64,000 nt of DNA, taken from NCBI GenBank assembly GCA_002483265.1, contig DLHO01000025.1, forward strand, positions 1 through 64,000. The letters run 5' to 3'. The notes below the pieces were generated by a model that searched no databases, was not told where the DNA came from, and worked only from the letters and a program-made list of their open reading frames with translations. Positions 26,049 through 35,448 of this stretch are shown here, in pieces; the stretch's first letter is position 1, and each line of letters begins with the position of its first letter. The DNA is from Flavobacteriales bacterium UBA7666. Its GTDB lineage: Bacteria > Bacteroidota > Bacteroidia > Flavobacteriales_D > Crocinitomicaceae. A program made the translations under genes and the position numbers.

Positions 26049-28388
26049 TTACTTTACAATAATGAACTCAGTTCTACGATTTAACTGATGTCCTTTCTCT
26101 TTTTCTTCCCAAGTAGGCATGTTGTCTATTTGAGCATCGGATACTTTCAATTTCGTTTCACCGTATCCTTTTCCGGTAATTCTGCCAGCAGCAATTCCTT
26201 TCGAAACAATGTAGCGGGCAGATGCTTTGGCACGTTGATCAGATAATTTGATGTTGTACTCATCTTTACCACGACTATCCGTATGAGAACCTAACTCAAT
26301 TTTAATACCCGGATTGGCTTTCATAATCTTCACGATCTTATCCAACTCAGCAGCTGCATCCGGACGAATATCCCATTTGTTGTAGTCGAAGTAAATCGGA
26401 TTTACATCCAAACCGATATCGGTTCCAACTTCGTTTTTAGCCAATGAACGGTCGATGCGAATTTCAGAATTATCATCTAAGGTTACAGGTGCATCATAAG
26501 TCATGGTAATGTATCCTGCTTTTTCCAATGTTAAAGCAAATTCCACATTATCACCTTTCTTCATACCACCAAGCGTATCTGTTTTATATGCTCCTGCAGT
26601 TTTCGTTAAAGATTGAGATAATTTCTCTCCTGTTTTCTTGTTCACCAAAGTGATTGCAACATCGGATAGTTTTTCTTTCGTCTTACTGTCTGTAATTGTT
26701 CCAACCACATAGTAAGGTTTCACCATCATTTGCTTGTCTAAGTCTAACCAGAATTCACGGTAAACTTCCGAGTATTCTTTGTTACATTCTGTTTTGAATT
26801 TCTCGTTGTAAAAGTTCTTCTTTCCGTTTTTCTCATAAGAGAACGTTAAGTCATATTCTTTACAAGGCTCCAAAGAATTCATAAAAACTCCGTCACGTAA
26901 ACGTGGGAACAATTTGCGATCGTATGGATTGTCACAGTTCAAACATCTCAATGTTACAGAAACATCTTCCGGAAGCGGTTGGTTTCCGATCACGTTGATT
27001 TTTCCATTTAACACTGCAATATTTTTAACCCCTAAGTAGTTGTTCTTGATTTCATAGATATCTTTTTCACCTCTTCCGTCTACACGAAGAGAAGTCATGT
27101 ATCCTGTTAAGCCGTCAACTGTTGTGGTGTAGAAAATATCATCACACGTGGAGTTGATTGGAGAACCTAAGTTAACTGCAGGTCCCCATTGACCTTTGCT
27201 GTCCATTTTAGACATGAAAATGTCAAATCCACCCATACTTTTAGTTCCATTATTTGAAAAATAAAGGGTACTGTTGTCGATAGAAACGAATGGAGATTCG
27301 TCATCCATTGGCCCGTTGATATTTGGTCCTGCATTTACAGGATCTCCCCATGTGCCGTCTTTTTGTTTAATCACATAATAGATATCTCGTCCTCCTAGAC
27401 CACCTTTGCGGTTAGAAACGAAATACATACGTTGTCCGTCAGGAGTAACTGTTGCATGCGTTTCCCAATCGTTGGTATTGATTTTTTTATCATCCAAATG
27501 CGAAACTTCCTGAAATTTGTTGGTAGAGAAATCAGAGTAGAAAATATCTCCGTTTCCTTTGGTATCTTGGTAAACATACACACGACGCTCATCCGGGCTT
27601 ACAGCCAGTGTTGCTTCGTTTTGTAATGAATCACAGAATTCCAGTTTGATCGGATCCATCCAGGTCGAATCGAAATCGCGGTAAGACACATAAATATCTT
27701 CCGGATATTGGTTGTTTCTAGGGTCTAATCCTTTATCTGAGGCACCATTTGACCATCTTCTGCGAGAAGTATAGTACAAAGCAGAACCATCCAATGAAAT
27801 GACAGGAGAAAACTCCGGGTTAGCCGTGTTAACGGAACTTCCCATGTTTTTCAAATAAACATTTTTTGGGTTGACCATTTCTGCACGTGCAACTTTACAC
27901 TGCTCCAAATACAGTTTTGCAAAGAAAACGTTATTAGACTTTGCAATTGAATTGGTTAGGAATTTGTTGTAAAACTCTTCTGCTTTATCAATGTTTCCTG
28001 CTGCATGATAGCATTTTCCCATTTCAAAATAGGCATCTACCGGAGCAGCTGTTTCTTTGGTGTTGAACGGGTCATACTTTTTGTCCGTTTTCACCACCGC
28101 TCTTTCTAAATAAGGAGTTGCTTTAACGAAATCTGTAGACATCTCTAGAAAGATGAATCCACGACGGTAATTGTAGTTCGAACTGGTTGGTTGAAATTCG
28201 AGTAGTTTGTCTACGATCATCCCGGCTTGATAGAAGTATCCTTCCTGGATCATAATAGCACTCTCCATGACAAGCTCAGATTCGGAACCGTTGTTAATTA
28301 ATTCCATTACACGTTTGGTATCGTATTGACCAAACGAAATAAATGGACACAAGAGAGTTAGTAAAATAGTAGATTTCAGTAATTTCAT
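26049..28388 (-). CDS. PorE-like OmpA-family protein (TPR, PD40 propeller, CarboxypepD_reg, OmpA)
   Basis: 779 aa with a signal peptide (MKLLKSTILLTLLCPFISFG). TPR-like helices span ~30-170, a PD40/WD40-like propeller ~190-440 (DGSALYYTSRRR, PDGQRMYFVSNRKGGLGGRDIYY, DNSTLYFSNNGTKSMGGFDIF), a carboxypeptidase-regulatory beta domain ~560-650, and a C-terminal OmpA peptidoglycan-binding domain (IYFDYNKWDIRP...GSHTDSRGKDEYNIKLSDQRA). This order is that of PorE, a type IX secretion component anchored to peptidoglycan. Many Bacteroidota encode several such proteins, so the specific role remains an inference. It fits the T9SS cargo seen at 12-16.5 kb. Confidence 0.85.
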   Translation of the reverse strand: MKLLKSTILLTLLCPFISFGQYDTKRVMELINNGSESELVMESAIMIQEGYFYQAGMIVDKLLEFQPTSSNYNYRRGFIFLEMSTDFVKATPYLERAVVKTDKKYDPFNTKETAAPVDAYFEMGKCYHAAGNIDKAEEFYNKFLTNSIAKSNNVFFAKLYLEQCKVARAEMVNPKNVYLKNMGSSVNTANPEFSPVISLDGSALYYTSRRRWSNGASDKGLDPRNNQYPEDIYVSYRDFDSTWMDPIKLEFCDSLQNEATLAVSPDERRVYVYQDTKGNGDIFYSDFSTNKFQEVSHLDDKKINTNDWETHATVTPDGQRMYFVSNRKGGLGGRDIYYVIKQKDGTWGDPVNAGPNINGPMDDESPFVSIDNSTLYFSNNGTKSMGGFDIFMSKMDSKGQWGPAVNLGSPINSTCDDIFYTTTVDGLTGYMTSLRVDGRGEKDIYEIKNNYLGVKNIAVLNGKINVIGNQPLPEDVSVTLRCLNCDNPYDRKLFPRLRDGVFMNSLEPCKEYDLTFSYEKNGKKNFYNEKFKTECNKEYSEVYREFWLDLDKQMMVKPYYVVGTITDSKTKEKLSDVAITLVNKKTGEKLSQSLTKTAGAYKTDTLGGMKKGDNVEFALTLEKAGYITMTYDAPVTLDDNSEIRIDRSLAKNEVGTDIGLDVNPIYFDYNKWDIRPDAAAELDKIVKIMKANPGIKIELGSHTDSRGKDEYNIKLSDQRAKASARYIVSKGIAAGRITGKGYGETKLKVSDAQIDNMPTWEEKEKGHQLNRRTEFIIVK

Positions 28389-28405
28389 TGTTCTATAAAT
28401 TAAGA

Positions 28406-28441
28406 AAGACCCACCTCTTTCAGTTTAAGTTGGTGGGTCTT
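28406..28441 (-). terminator. Terminator of the E2 gene
   Basis: AAGACCCACC and GGTGGGTCTT form a 10-bp stem between the two minus-strand genes, followed on the minus strand by a T-rich stretch. Confidence 0.65.
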
Positions 28442-28477
28442 ACGTTCATTTTAATTTTTAGTTACAAAAATGTAAAC

Positions 28478-29833
28478 TTAGATTTCTCTGTTCACATCGA
28501 ATTGCTCTAAATAGTCAGCAACACGACGCACAAATTGTCCTCCAAGTGAACCATCAACCACACGGTGATCGTATGAATGTGATAAGAACATTTTGTGACG
28601 GATTCCGATAAAGTCTCCTTCCGGTGTTTCAATAACAGCAGGCATTTTACGAATTGCTCCCAAAGCAAGGATTGCAACTTGTGGTTGGTTGATGATAGGA
28701 GTTCCCATCACGTTTCCAAATGTTCCTACGTTTGTTACAGTATATGTTCCACCTTGAATATCTTCCGGCTTCAATTTGTTATCACGTGCGTTTCTTGCAA
28801 GTTCATTAACCGATTTTGCAATTCCTGTTAAGTTCATGCGGTCTGCCTGCTTGATAACAGGAACGATTAAGTTTCCTGAAGGAAGTGCAGTTGCCATTCC
28901 GACATTGATATCCTTGCGTTTGATGATCTGATTTCCGGATAAAGAAACATTGATCATTGGGAAATCTTTGATCGCTTTAACAACAGCTTCAATAAAAATA
29001 GGAGTGAACGTTAAGTTTTCACCTTCGCGTTTTTCAAATTCCTTCTTCATTTTGTTTCTCCAGTTTACGATATTCGTAACGTCTGCTTCAACAAAAGAAG
29101 TCACGTGCGGAGAAACATGTTTCGACATCACCATGTGCTCAGCAATCAACTTACGCATACGGTCCATCTCAATGATCTCATCTCCGGCCATTGGCATAAC
29201 TACCGGTTCTTTGATGTTGCTTAAGAAAGAAGATCCTCCTGAAACAACTGCTGGAGCAGCTCCATTAGAAGCAGCCGGAGCAGAAACAATAGCAGGTTTC
29301 GATTCAGCAACTGCAGCAGGAGCAGTTCCACGTGTATCAATGTATGAAAGAATGTCTTTTTTAGTCACTCTTCCACCCATACCAGTTCCGCCAAGTGCGT
29401 CAATTTCTGACATGGAAATATTTTCTTTTTGTGCAATACTTCTTACTAAAGGAGAAATGAATTTTCCATTTCCGCTACTTTTTTCAAGAGTAACTCCTCC
29501 GTTTGAAACTACGGCTTGTGCTTGAGTCACTGTTTCAGCAACCGCAGCTACAGCAGCCGGTTCAGCTTTTGGCGCAGCTGGTGCAGCATCTCCGTCTGTA
29601 GAGATAATCGCAATAACATCACCAACTTGAGCAACTTGATCCTTTTCAAATAATTTTTGAACCAAAACTCCAGCAGCTTCTGATGGTAATTCATTATCAA
29701 CCTTATCAGTTGCAACTTCTACCAAAGGTTCATCCATTGCTACAGTATCACCAACTTCTTTTAACCAATTGGTAATGGTAGCTTCTGTAACGCTTTCTCC
29801 CATTTTTGGAAGACGAATTTCAATTTGTGCCAT
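28478..29833 (-). CDS. Dihydrolipoamide acyltransferase (E2) of a 2-oxoacid dehydrogenase complex
   Basis: 451 aa. The lipoyl domain (1-80) has the lipoylation lysine in EVATDKVDNELPSE (K44). An Ala/Pro-rich linker leads to the E3/E1-binding domain (~122-160, PLVRSIAQKENISMSEIDALGGTGMGGRVTKKDI). A second linker precedes the acyltransferase domain (~215-451) with the catalytic HSYDHRVVDG. The sequence fits the branched-chain or mixed-specificity E2 of Bacteroidota. E1 and E3 are not adjacent, so the substrate (pyruvate, branched-chain keto acids or 2-oxoglutarate) is open. Confidence 0.92.
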   Translation of the reverse strand: MAQIEIRLPKMGESVTEATITNWLKEVGDTVAMDEPLVEVATDKVDNELPSEAAGVLVQKLFEKDQVAQVGDVIAIISTDGDAAPAAPKAEPAAVAAVAETVTQAQAVVSNGGVTLEKSSGNGKFISPLVRSIAQKENISMSEIDALGGTGMGGRVTKKDILSYIDTRGTAPAAVAESKPAIVSAPAASNGAAPAVVSGGSSFLSNIKEPVVMPMAGDEIIEMDRMRKLIAEHMVMSKHVSPHVTSFVEADVTNIVNWRNKMKKEFEKREGENLTFTPIFIEAVVKAIKDFPMINVSLSGNQIIKRKDINVGMATALPSGNLIVPVIKQADRMNLTGIAKSVNELARNARDNKLKPEDIQGGTYTVTNVGTFGNVMGTPIINQPQVAILALGAIRKMPAVIETPEGDFIGIRHKMFLSHSYDHRVVDGSLGGQFVRRVADYLEQFDVNREI

Positions 29834-29905
29834 ATTACGACTAAGAATTCTCGATTAATTTTCGTACAAAAATAACGGAAAAAATAGGATTTTCACCAAT
29901 GGTTT

Positions 29906-31858
29906 CTATTGATCCAATTTTTTCCACGTTTTCCATAAAATCTGGATGTCGCGAAACACCGAATATTCGCGTGCATATAGCAAATCCAGTTTTGATTTCA
30001 GATTTTCATCCAATCCGCTCAGATGGTCAGTTGGAGTAAGGATTCCCTTTTTGATTTTGGGCAATTGCTTGTTGGATAAATTGCTTTGCTCATTATAGGA
30101 AACAACCGTTTTTCGTCCGCTGATCAATTTCAAACTATTTCCGAAGAATTGAAATTTGTTTTTATATGCCCAAATCAATAATGGAGAAGTAAACAATAAG
30201 CACATTCCAACCAAAAAATCAAAGAGTCTTTTTTGTCTTCTTTTAGCGGGTTGACTGATGGAATTGATTTCCAGTATGTACAAATCTCCTGCAGTTTCAA
30301 TGGAATTCGATCCAATGAGGTATTGACTATCGGGTTGCGCAATTTTATAATCAACTGAAACATCCGGAATGGCTGTCATCCAATGGATAATATCGGCAGC
30401 GCTCAAATCTTTGGCGCAGAAAATAATTTCGTCAATAGCATGAACCCTTACAATTTGCTCCAATTGATTAATTGATCCCAAAGAATCTGTTCCATGATCA
30501 TCGTGGAGCGAAACAGAAATGATCTGAGCAATCTTTGGCTGTGTTTGGTGAAGCAGGTTTGAAACGCGTTCAAATTCTTCAGGAGAACCAATGATTGCAA
30601 AATTAGCGTGCTTCCTTCCGTTAATCGTGAATCGCTTTCCGATTGCCAGGTGGAGCAGACCCCGTGAAAGCACATAATAAGCAATGATCCAAACAGCTCC
30701 AAGCAGAATGAATAAGCGCGAAAATTGCCATTCTTTTGGGAATAAGGCGTAAAGAATTAAAATGAAAGCGGTTCCAATTGCTCCTCCTAAAATGAATTTC
30801 TTGAAGGTAATGGGCTGATCGTAACCGCCTTGCAAAGCAACTGAAGACATCCAGATAAAGGTGTAGAACAGGATCAGAATATTGGTGCTTTGCTCAGGGA
30901 AATCAATTTGTGACTGATGCCAGTAATTAGTTAATGCAAACAATCCAAGCAAAAGGTACAAGGTGTCAAAAACCGGAAGAGTGATTTTCCGAATGAAACG
31001 CATTCCAATTGCCAATCCGGCACGAAAATAAATCGCAGAATTAATCAGGAATGAAAACAGTCGTGCATTCTTCTGTGAAAAATGTTTCCGTGCAAAAATG
31101 ACCATCGCACGATAAAACACAAAAACATAGTTCACCGAACTTTTCTTGGTGCTTTCTCCTTTATAGTGAATGATTCGTGTCTCCGGAAAATAGACGTTTT
31201 TGTAACCTCCTTTGATAATGCGGTAAGAAAGGTCAATGTCTTCGCCGTACATGAAAAATTCTTCGTCTAATAAACCTACTTTATCCAGAGCTTCCTTTCG
31301 CATGAGCATAAATGCACCGGAAAGAATTTCAATTTCATTGGTTTCAAATTCGGATAGATAACCTAAATGGTATTTACCAAATATTTTGGATTTCGGGAAA
31401 ATGCGCGAAATTCCGAAGATCTTATAAAATGCAACGGATGGAGTAGGTAAACCTCTTTTGGATTCTGGTAAGAAAACTCCTTTCCCATCCACCATTCGAA
31501 CTCCCAATCCACCAACTTCCGGATGCTCATCCATGTATTTTACAACCTTGGATAAAGTATCCTCTTCAATAACGGTATCCGGGTTTAAAAGCAGTTGGTA
31601 GTCGCATTCGGAGATTTCCATTGCCTGGTTATTTGCTTTGGAAAATCCTTTATTGTCTTTATTGGCGATGATTTTCACCCATGGAAATTTCTCACGAACC
31701 ATTTCCACCGAACCATCTACCGAATTATTATCCACTACCCAAACTTCTGCAGGTTCCTGTTTCATTGCTTCTGAAACAGAATTCAGACATTGCTCCAGAA
31801 AAAAGACAACATTGTAGTTGACGATAATAATAGCAATTTTTGGAGCAGAATGGGTCAC
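29906..31858 (-). CDS. Family 2 glycosyltransferase fused to membrane and sugar-transferase-like segments
   Basis: 650 aa. The N-terminal ~250 residues are a rhamnosyltransferase-like GT2 domain (IAIIIVNYNVVFFLEQCLNS, WVVDNNSVDGS, LLNPDTVIEED, GAFMLMRKEALDKVGLLDEEFFMYGEDIDLSYRI). Four membrane helices follow (~290-400), then a Rossmann-like part (~410-510). Near the end is KRLFDFLVGMCLLFTSPLL, which resembles the membrane anchor at the start of bacterial sugar transferases (PF02397), but the catalytic remainder is missing. It probably assembles cell-surface polysaccharide; no polysaccharide cluster surrounds it. Confidence 0.82.
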   Translation of the reverse strand: MTHSAPKIAIIIVNYNVVFFLEQCLNSVSEAMKQEPAEVWVVDNNSVDGSVEMVREKFPWVKIIANKDNKGFSKANNQAMEISECDYQLLLNPDTVIEEDTLSKVVKYMDEHPEVGGLGVRMVDGKGVFLPESKRGLPTPSVAFYKIFGISRIFPKSKIFGKYHLGYLSEFETNEIEILSGAFMLMRKEALDKVGLLDEEFFMYGEDIDLSYRIIKGGYKNVYFPETRIIHYKGESTKKSSVNYVFVFYRAMVIFARKHFSQKNARLFSFLINSAIYFRAGLAIGMRFIRKITLPVFDTLYLLLGLFALTNYWHQSQIDFPEQSTNILILFYTFIWMSSVALQGGYDQPITFKKFILGGAIGTAFILILYALFPKEWQFSRLFILLGAVWIIAYYVLSRGLLHLAIGKRFTINGRKHANFAIIGSPEEFERVSNLLHQTQPKIAQIISVSLHDDHGTDSLGSINQLEQIVRVHAIDEIIFCAKDLSAADIIHWMTAIPDVSVDYKIAQPDSQYLIGSNSIETAGDLYILEINSISQPAKRRQKRLFDFLVGMCLLFTSPLLIWAYKNKFQFFGNSLKLISGRKTVVSYNEQSNLSNKQLPKIKKGILTPTDHLSGLDENLKSKLDLLYAREYSVFRDIQILWKTWKKLDQ

Positions 31859-31881
31859 TATAATGGATGTGTATGATTAAC

Positions 31882-32259
31882 TTATTTTACGGCAATACAA
31901 GAAATCTCAATCGGCACATTCATGGGCAATTTGGAAACTTGTACGGTTTCTCTTGCCGGAGGCACGTCCTGAAAGTATGATCCATAAACGGCATTCATCT
32001 CAGAAAATTGCCCTAAGTCGGTCATGAAAATGCTGCATTTCACAATATGGTTCAATGTGAGATCAGCTTCTTTCAATAGCGTTTCAATATTTTTCAAAAT
32101 GCGATGTGTTGCTTCTTCAATCGATCCAACCTCCAATTCACCGGTAAATGGGTTCAATGGAATCTGACCACTTACATAAACGGTGTCACCACTAATAATT
32201 GCCTGACTGTATGGTCCGATTGGAGCAGGAGCTCCCGGAATTTGAATTGCCTTTTTCAT
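31882..32259 (-). CDS. ridA: RidA family enamine/imine deaminase
   Basis: 125 aa, full length for the family. It opens IPGAPAPIGPYSQAIISGDTVYVSGQIP and carries the conserved C-terminal VPPARETVQVSKLPMNVPIEISCIAV, with the active-site Arg in PARE. RidA hydrolyses reactive enamine/imine intermediates released by PLP enzymes such as threonine dehydratase. The gene lies 23 nt upstream of the glycosyltransferase on the same strand and diverges from the pabA/trpG-type gene. Confidence 0.93.
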   Translation of the reverse strand: MKKAIQIPGAPAPIGPYSQAIISGDTVYVSGQIPLNPFTGELEVGSIEEATHRILKNIETLLKEADLTLNHIVKCSIFMTDLGQFSEMNAVYGSYFQDVPPARETVQVSKLPMNVPIEISCIAVK

Positions 32260-32281
32260 CGATTCTTTTTTGCAAGTTTAC

Positions 32282-32289
32282 TAAATTTG
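32282..32289 (+). promoter_or_regulatory. TAnnTTTG -7 element for the amidotransferase gene
   Basis: TAAATTTG ends 6 nt before the ATG at 32296, within the 36-nt gap to the divergent ridA, so the mRNA should be leaderless or nearly so. Confidence 0.55.
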
Positions 32290-32295
32290 GGGCAC

Positions 32296-32874
32296 ATGCG
32301 GTTTTTATTAGTAGATAACTTCGATTCCTTTACCTATAACATTGTCCATTATTTGGAACAATGCGATGTGGTGGTAGAGGTGTTCACGAATATGGATGTC
32401 GATTGCGCTGCTTTGGATAATTATCAGGCTATTGTGCTTTCTCCAGGTCCGGGTTTACCTCCGCAAGCTGGAAAATTGATGGAAGTCGTTGCTGCAGCAT
32501 TTGAAAAGAATATTCCTGTTCTGGGAGTTTGTTTGGGAATGCAGGCTTTAGCTATTCATACCGGAGATTCCCTCTACAACCAGAAAATTGTAAAGCATGG
32601 ATTGAGTGAAGAAATTCGATTAGTGAAGAAAGATTCGCTCTTTTACGTAGAAATTCAGGAAGTCTTTGAAGTGGGACTATATCATTCCTGGGCGGTTCAA
32701 CTGAATAAGAATTCGCCCTTTACTCCAAGTGCATTTTCTGAAAGCGAAGTATTGATGTCGATGGAAATCCCGGAGAAGAAGATCTATGCTGTTCAGTTTC
32801 ACCCAGAAAGTATTTTGACTCCGACAGGACTGAAAATGATCCAAAATTTTGTAGGAATTGTAAAAGGAAATTAA
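32296..32874 (+). CDS. Anthranilate / aminodeoxychorismate synthase glutamine amidotransferase subunit
   Basis: 192 aa from the ATG at 32296; the longer frame begins inside ridA. It is a class I glutamine amidotransferase: VDNFDSFTYNIVHYLE at the start, LSPGPGLP, nucleophile Cys in VLGVCLGMQAL, and the His-Glu pair in VQFHPES. It supplies ammonia to TrpE or PabB for anthranilate or 4-amino-4-deoxychorismate. No partner synthase gene is nearby, so PabA versus TrpG cannot be settled; a lone gene slightly favours the PabA role. Confidence 0.88.
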   Translation: MRFLLVDNFDSFTYNIVHYLEQCDVVVEVFTNMDVDCAALDNYQAIVLSPGPGLPPQAGKLMEVVAAAFEKNIPVLGVCLGMQALAIHTGDSLYNQKIVKHGLSEEIRLVKKDSLFYVEIQEVFEVGLYHSWAVQLNKNSPFTPSAFSESEVLMSMEIPEKKIYAVQFHPESILTPTGLKMIQNFVGIVKGN

Positions 32875-32903
32875 ATGTCCTGTCGAGTATTCTGCATGTC
32901 GTT

Positions 32904-32962
32904 CTCGATACGTCCGACTAAAAAATCGGACACTCGAACTGACATTTGCGGAATGTATCGAG
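32904..32962. repeat. Dispersed complex inverted repeat (TCTCGATAC type)
   Basis: CTCGATAC pairs with GTATCGAG and, inside it, GTCCGA with TCGGAC. It lies in the gap between two plus-strand genes; this type recurs between genes in Bacteroidota. Confidence 0.55.
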
Positions 32963-33069
32963 ACACGGACATAACCCCGACATTAAAATGAGATTAGAAT
33001 TTCACTTGTGGGTATAAAGTATTATGCAATCATAGTAAAAAATTGTATATTGGGGTAAAATTCGAAACT

Positions 33070-33501
33070 ATGAAATGGATTACCACATCGTTATTTCTGT
33101 TGTTTTTTGTAGTTGCCAAAGCACAATCTTGTATTGGCGTTTGGGTTACAATTGACGACAAAACAGGCAAGAAAAAGTCTAAGATTGAGCTTTACAAGAA
33201 AGATGAAAAGCTTTATGGAAAAATCACTTTCTTATATCCGCGTGAAGGAAGAGAAGATAATCCGAAGTGCAAGAAATGTACCGACGACCGCAAAGATCAA
33301 CCCTTGGTTGGTTTGCAAATTGTTCGTGGATTGAAATGGGATGGTGGAGAATGGGAAGACGGAACGATCGTAGATCCTGAAAACGGAAAAGTGTATACTT
33401 GTGCTATCTGGATTGATAAAGATGATTTTACCAAGTTACATGTAAGAGGATATGTTGGTCCGTTTTACCGAACCCAAACTTGGATTAAGAGTAAAGACTA
33501 A
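33070..33501 (+). CDS. Secreted DUF2147-family protein
   Basis: 143 aa from the ATG at 33070, which begins a signal peptide (MKWITTSLFLLFFVVAKAQS). The mature part follows the DUF2147 pattern: IGVWVTIDDKTGKKKSKIELYKKDEKLYGKI, a CKKC pair, LKWDGGEWEDGTIVDPENGKVYTCAIWI, and LHVRGYVGPFYRTQTW. A periplasmic lipocalin-like fold is expected; the function is unknown. It ends in a strong terminator shared with the converging small gene. Confidence 0.88.
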   Translation: MKWITTSLFLLFFVVAKAQSCIGVWVTIDDKTGKKKSKIELYKKDEKLYGKITFLYPREGREDNPKCKKCTDDRKDQPLVGLQIVRGLKWDGGEWEDGTIVDPENGKVYTCAIWIDKDDFTKLHVRGYVGPFYRTQTWIKSKD

Positions 33502-33549
33502 CTCCAAAGTAATCAGCATTTGCTGAAAATTCAGGAGTTATATGATACA

Positions 33550-33583
33550 AAAAAGCCCCAACAATAAATGTCGGGGCTTTTTT
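33550..33583. terminator. Bidirectional terminator
   Basis: AAAAAGCCCC and GGGGCTTTTT form the stem between converging genes, with T-runs on both strands. Confidence 0.88.
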
Positions 33584-33598
33584 ATTTCGTTTAATGTC

Positions 33599-33796
33599 TT
33601 ATGCAGCTTTCTTTTGGCAGCAAGTTCCTCCTGATTTTTCACCAGAACAAGAACCTTTTTTGTTTTTCTTCTTTTTACCTTTTTTATCGTCATGTTTAAC
33701 GATAGAAACAGGAGTGTTGTTAGAAGAAGCGTAAACTGTAGCGCTTACAGAACCTACGAACATTAATAAAGTCAATGCAACAAATGCTTTTTTCAT
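33599..33796 (-). CDS. Small exported Lys/Cys-rich protein
   Basis: 65 aa. A signal peptide (MKKAFVALTLLMFVGSVSATVYA) is followed by a strongly basic run (KGKKKKNKKG) and a Cys-containing tail (CSGEKSGGTCCQKKAA). The three cysteines could bind a metal or form disulfides. Its own start, a terminator 16 nt downstream and a sensible signal peptide argue that it is real. No family recognised. Confidence 0.7.
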   Translation of the reverse strand: MKKAFVALTLLMFVGSVSATVYASSNNTPVSIVKHDDKKGKKKKNKKGSCSGEKSGGTCCQKKAA

Positions 33797-33834
33797 GATT
33801 CAATGTTTTAATTTGCTTAAAAATACAATTAATA

Positions 33835-34497
33835 TTAGAATGAGCCAAGCTTCGTTAACTTAGCTTTAACATCTTGGTCAATTTTAACATCTAATTTCGT
33901 GCCAAGAGGTAAAAACACATCCACACGAGATCCGAATTTGATAAACCCAAATTCCTGACCGGTTTCAGCAGCTTGCCCTTCTTTTGCATAATAACAGATT
34001 CTTCGTGCAACAGCTCCTGCAATTTGTCGGAATAAAACTTCCTGACCTGAGGAATGCTGAACTACAAACGTACTTCGTTCATTATCTGTTGAACTTTTCG
34101 GATGCCATGCAACTAAAAAGAGTCCTTTGTGGTATTTCACATACTTCACCAATCCACTGATTGGGAAATAGTTTGCGTGTACATTTAAAGGCGACATGAA
34201 AATAGAAACCTGAATCCGGCGGTCTTTAAAATACTCCGTTTCTTCTACTTCTTCAATCACCACTACTTTTCCATCTGCAGGACATAAAATATCCGAATCA
34301 GTGAATGTAAATGTGCGTTTCGGGATTCTGAAAAACTGAACCACCAAATAAAGCATTACCAATGCTCCGGCGGATAATAACAAGAATAGCCAAAGCCAAT
34401 CTGTTTTTGTATATAACCAGTAATTTCCCCATTGGATTAGTCCCAGAATAATTACTGCAATAATAATTGTAGTTGTTCCTTCTCTGTGAAGTGTCAT
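33835..34497 (-). CDS. Phosphatidylserine decarboxylase-related protein
   Basis: 220 aa, the size of the short Psd family. Two N-terminal hydrophobic segments precede the core, with ILCPADGKVVVIEEV, NVHANYFPISGLVKYVKYHKG and the processing site in FIKFGSRVDVFLPLG, where Gly-Ser self-cleavage makes the pyruvoyl group (family knowledge). It converts phosphatidylserine to phosphatidylethanolamine at the inner membrane. It follows cdsA by 9 nt, so two steps of phospholipid synthesis are co-transcribed. Confidence 0.92.
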   Translation of the reverse strand: MTLHREGTTTIIIAVIILGLIQWGNYWLYTKTDWLWLFLLLSAGALVMLYLVVQFFRIPKRTFTFTDSDILCPADGKVVVIEEVEETEYFKDRRIQVSIFMSPLNVHANYFPISGLVKYVKYHKGLFLVAWHPKSSTDNERSTFVVQHSSGQEVLFRQIAGAVARRICYYAKEGQAAETGQEFGFIKFGSRVDVFLPLGTKLDVKIDQDVKAKLTKLGSF

Positions 34498-34506
34498 GCT
34501 TTGATG

Positions 34507-35388
34507 TTAACTAATGAGCGCCAAAAGTACATATAAAACGGGAGCTACGAAAAGCATCGCGTCAATTCTGTCCAGAATTCCACCATGGCGGGGAAGAATA
34601 TTTCCGGAATCTTTGATGTTGATGGAGCGTTTTAATTTGCTCTCAAATAAGTCTCCAAGTGTAGCCAAAATACTTGCCAAAACAGATACTCCGGCAATTG
34701 CAAGTGCATTCATGGTATTGAATGATCCGACAAAATAAAGGATTGCCAACATGACAAGTGCTGCACCAATTAATCCACCGATAAATCCTTCACGCGTTTT
34801 CTTTGGAGAAACACTTGGAATCAATGGATTCTTTCCAAACAAGCGCCCGAAAACGTAAGCTAATGTGTCATTCAAATAAATCGGTAAAAGTACTATCAAC
34901 AACATTTGCTTATCCAGGTTGTTTGTCAAGGTGTAAGCAATCGCCAGAACCCACATCGGCAGGACAGGGTAGAACAAATTGAATACAAACGGACTTTTGA
35001 AAACGAAATCAATCTTTTCCTTTTTGAAGATCCAGTAAGACATGACCAAAAGGCTAATAATTAAGATTCCCCAAAGGATAAAAAGTATAGGCGTTTCAAC
35101 AAAATACTGCCAAACCGGATTGAAAAGTAAAGGATAAAAACCTTTTGCAGTTTGGATCAACAAAGGCATGAATAGAACAGTGACTAGTAAAAGTGCCGGC
35201 AATTTCATGCTGTACTTAAACGAGCTTTTCTTGCTCATTTCAGCCAATTCGTGTGTTCCCAACATGGTAAACACATAAAACACTACATTCAGAAGATTGG
35301 CATTGTGTCTCACATCGTATACGAAAGGAGTGAAAACCACCATCAAAAATAAAGCCCCGAAAACGGAGCGTATCAATACATCTTTCAT
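34507..35388 (-). CDS. cdsA: Phosphatidate cytidylyltransferase
   Basis: 293 aa with about eight membrane helices. The C-terminal signature is present (SVSPKKTREGFIGG, then GDLFESKLKRSINIKDSGNILPRHGGILDRIDAMLF). It makes CDP-diacylglycerol from phosphatidate and CTP, the precursor of all phospholipid head-group reactions. Forms an operon with the psd-type gene and is separated from ftsH upstream by a terminator. Confidence 0.95.
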   Translation of the reverse strand: MKDVLIRSVFGALFLMVVFTPFVYDVRHNANLLNVVFYVFTMLGTHELAEMSKKSSFKYSMKLPALLLVTVLFMPLLIQTAKGFYPLLFNPVWQYFVETPILFILWGILIISLLVMSYWIFKKEKIDFVFKSPFVFNLFYPVLPMWVLAIAYTLTNNLDKQMLLIVLLPIYLNDTLAYVFGRLFGKNPLIPSVSPKKTREGFIGGLIGAALVMLAILYFVGSFNTMNALAIAGVSVLASILATLGDLFESKLKRSINIKDSGNILPRHGGILDRIDAMLFVAPVLYVLLALIS

Positions 35389-35391
35389 CCT

Positions 35392-35432
35392 AAAAAAATC
35401 CCCCGAAGCAGAATTTACATCTACTGCGGGGG
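35392..35432 (-). terminator. Terminator of the rsfS-ftsH transcript
   Basis: TCCCCCG...GCAG pairs with CTGC...GGGGGA, followed on the minus strand by seven T. It lies between the ftsH stop and the cdsA start. Confidence 0.85.
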
Positions 35433-35448
35433 AATATATTAAAGTTTA

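Noticed and set aside
28950..29525. 191-codon plus-strand frame opposite the E2 gene
   Set aside because: Antisense of the Ala/Pro-rich linkers; no start signal or recognisable protein.
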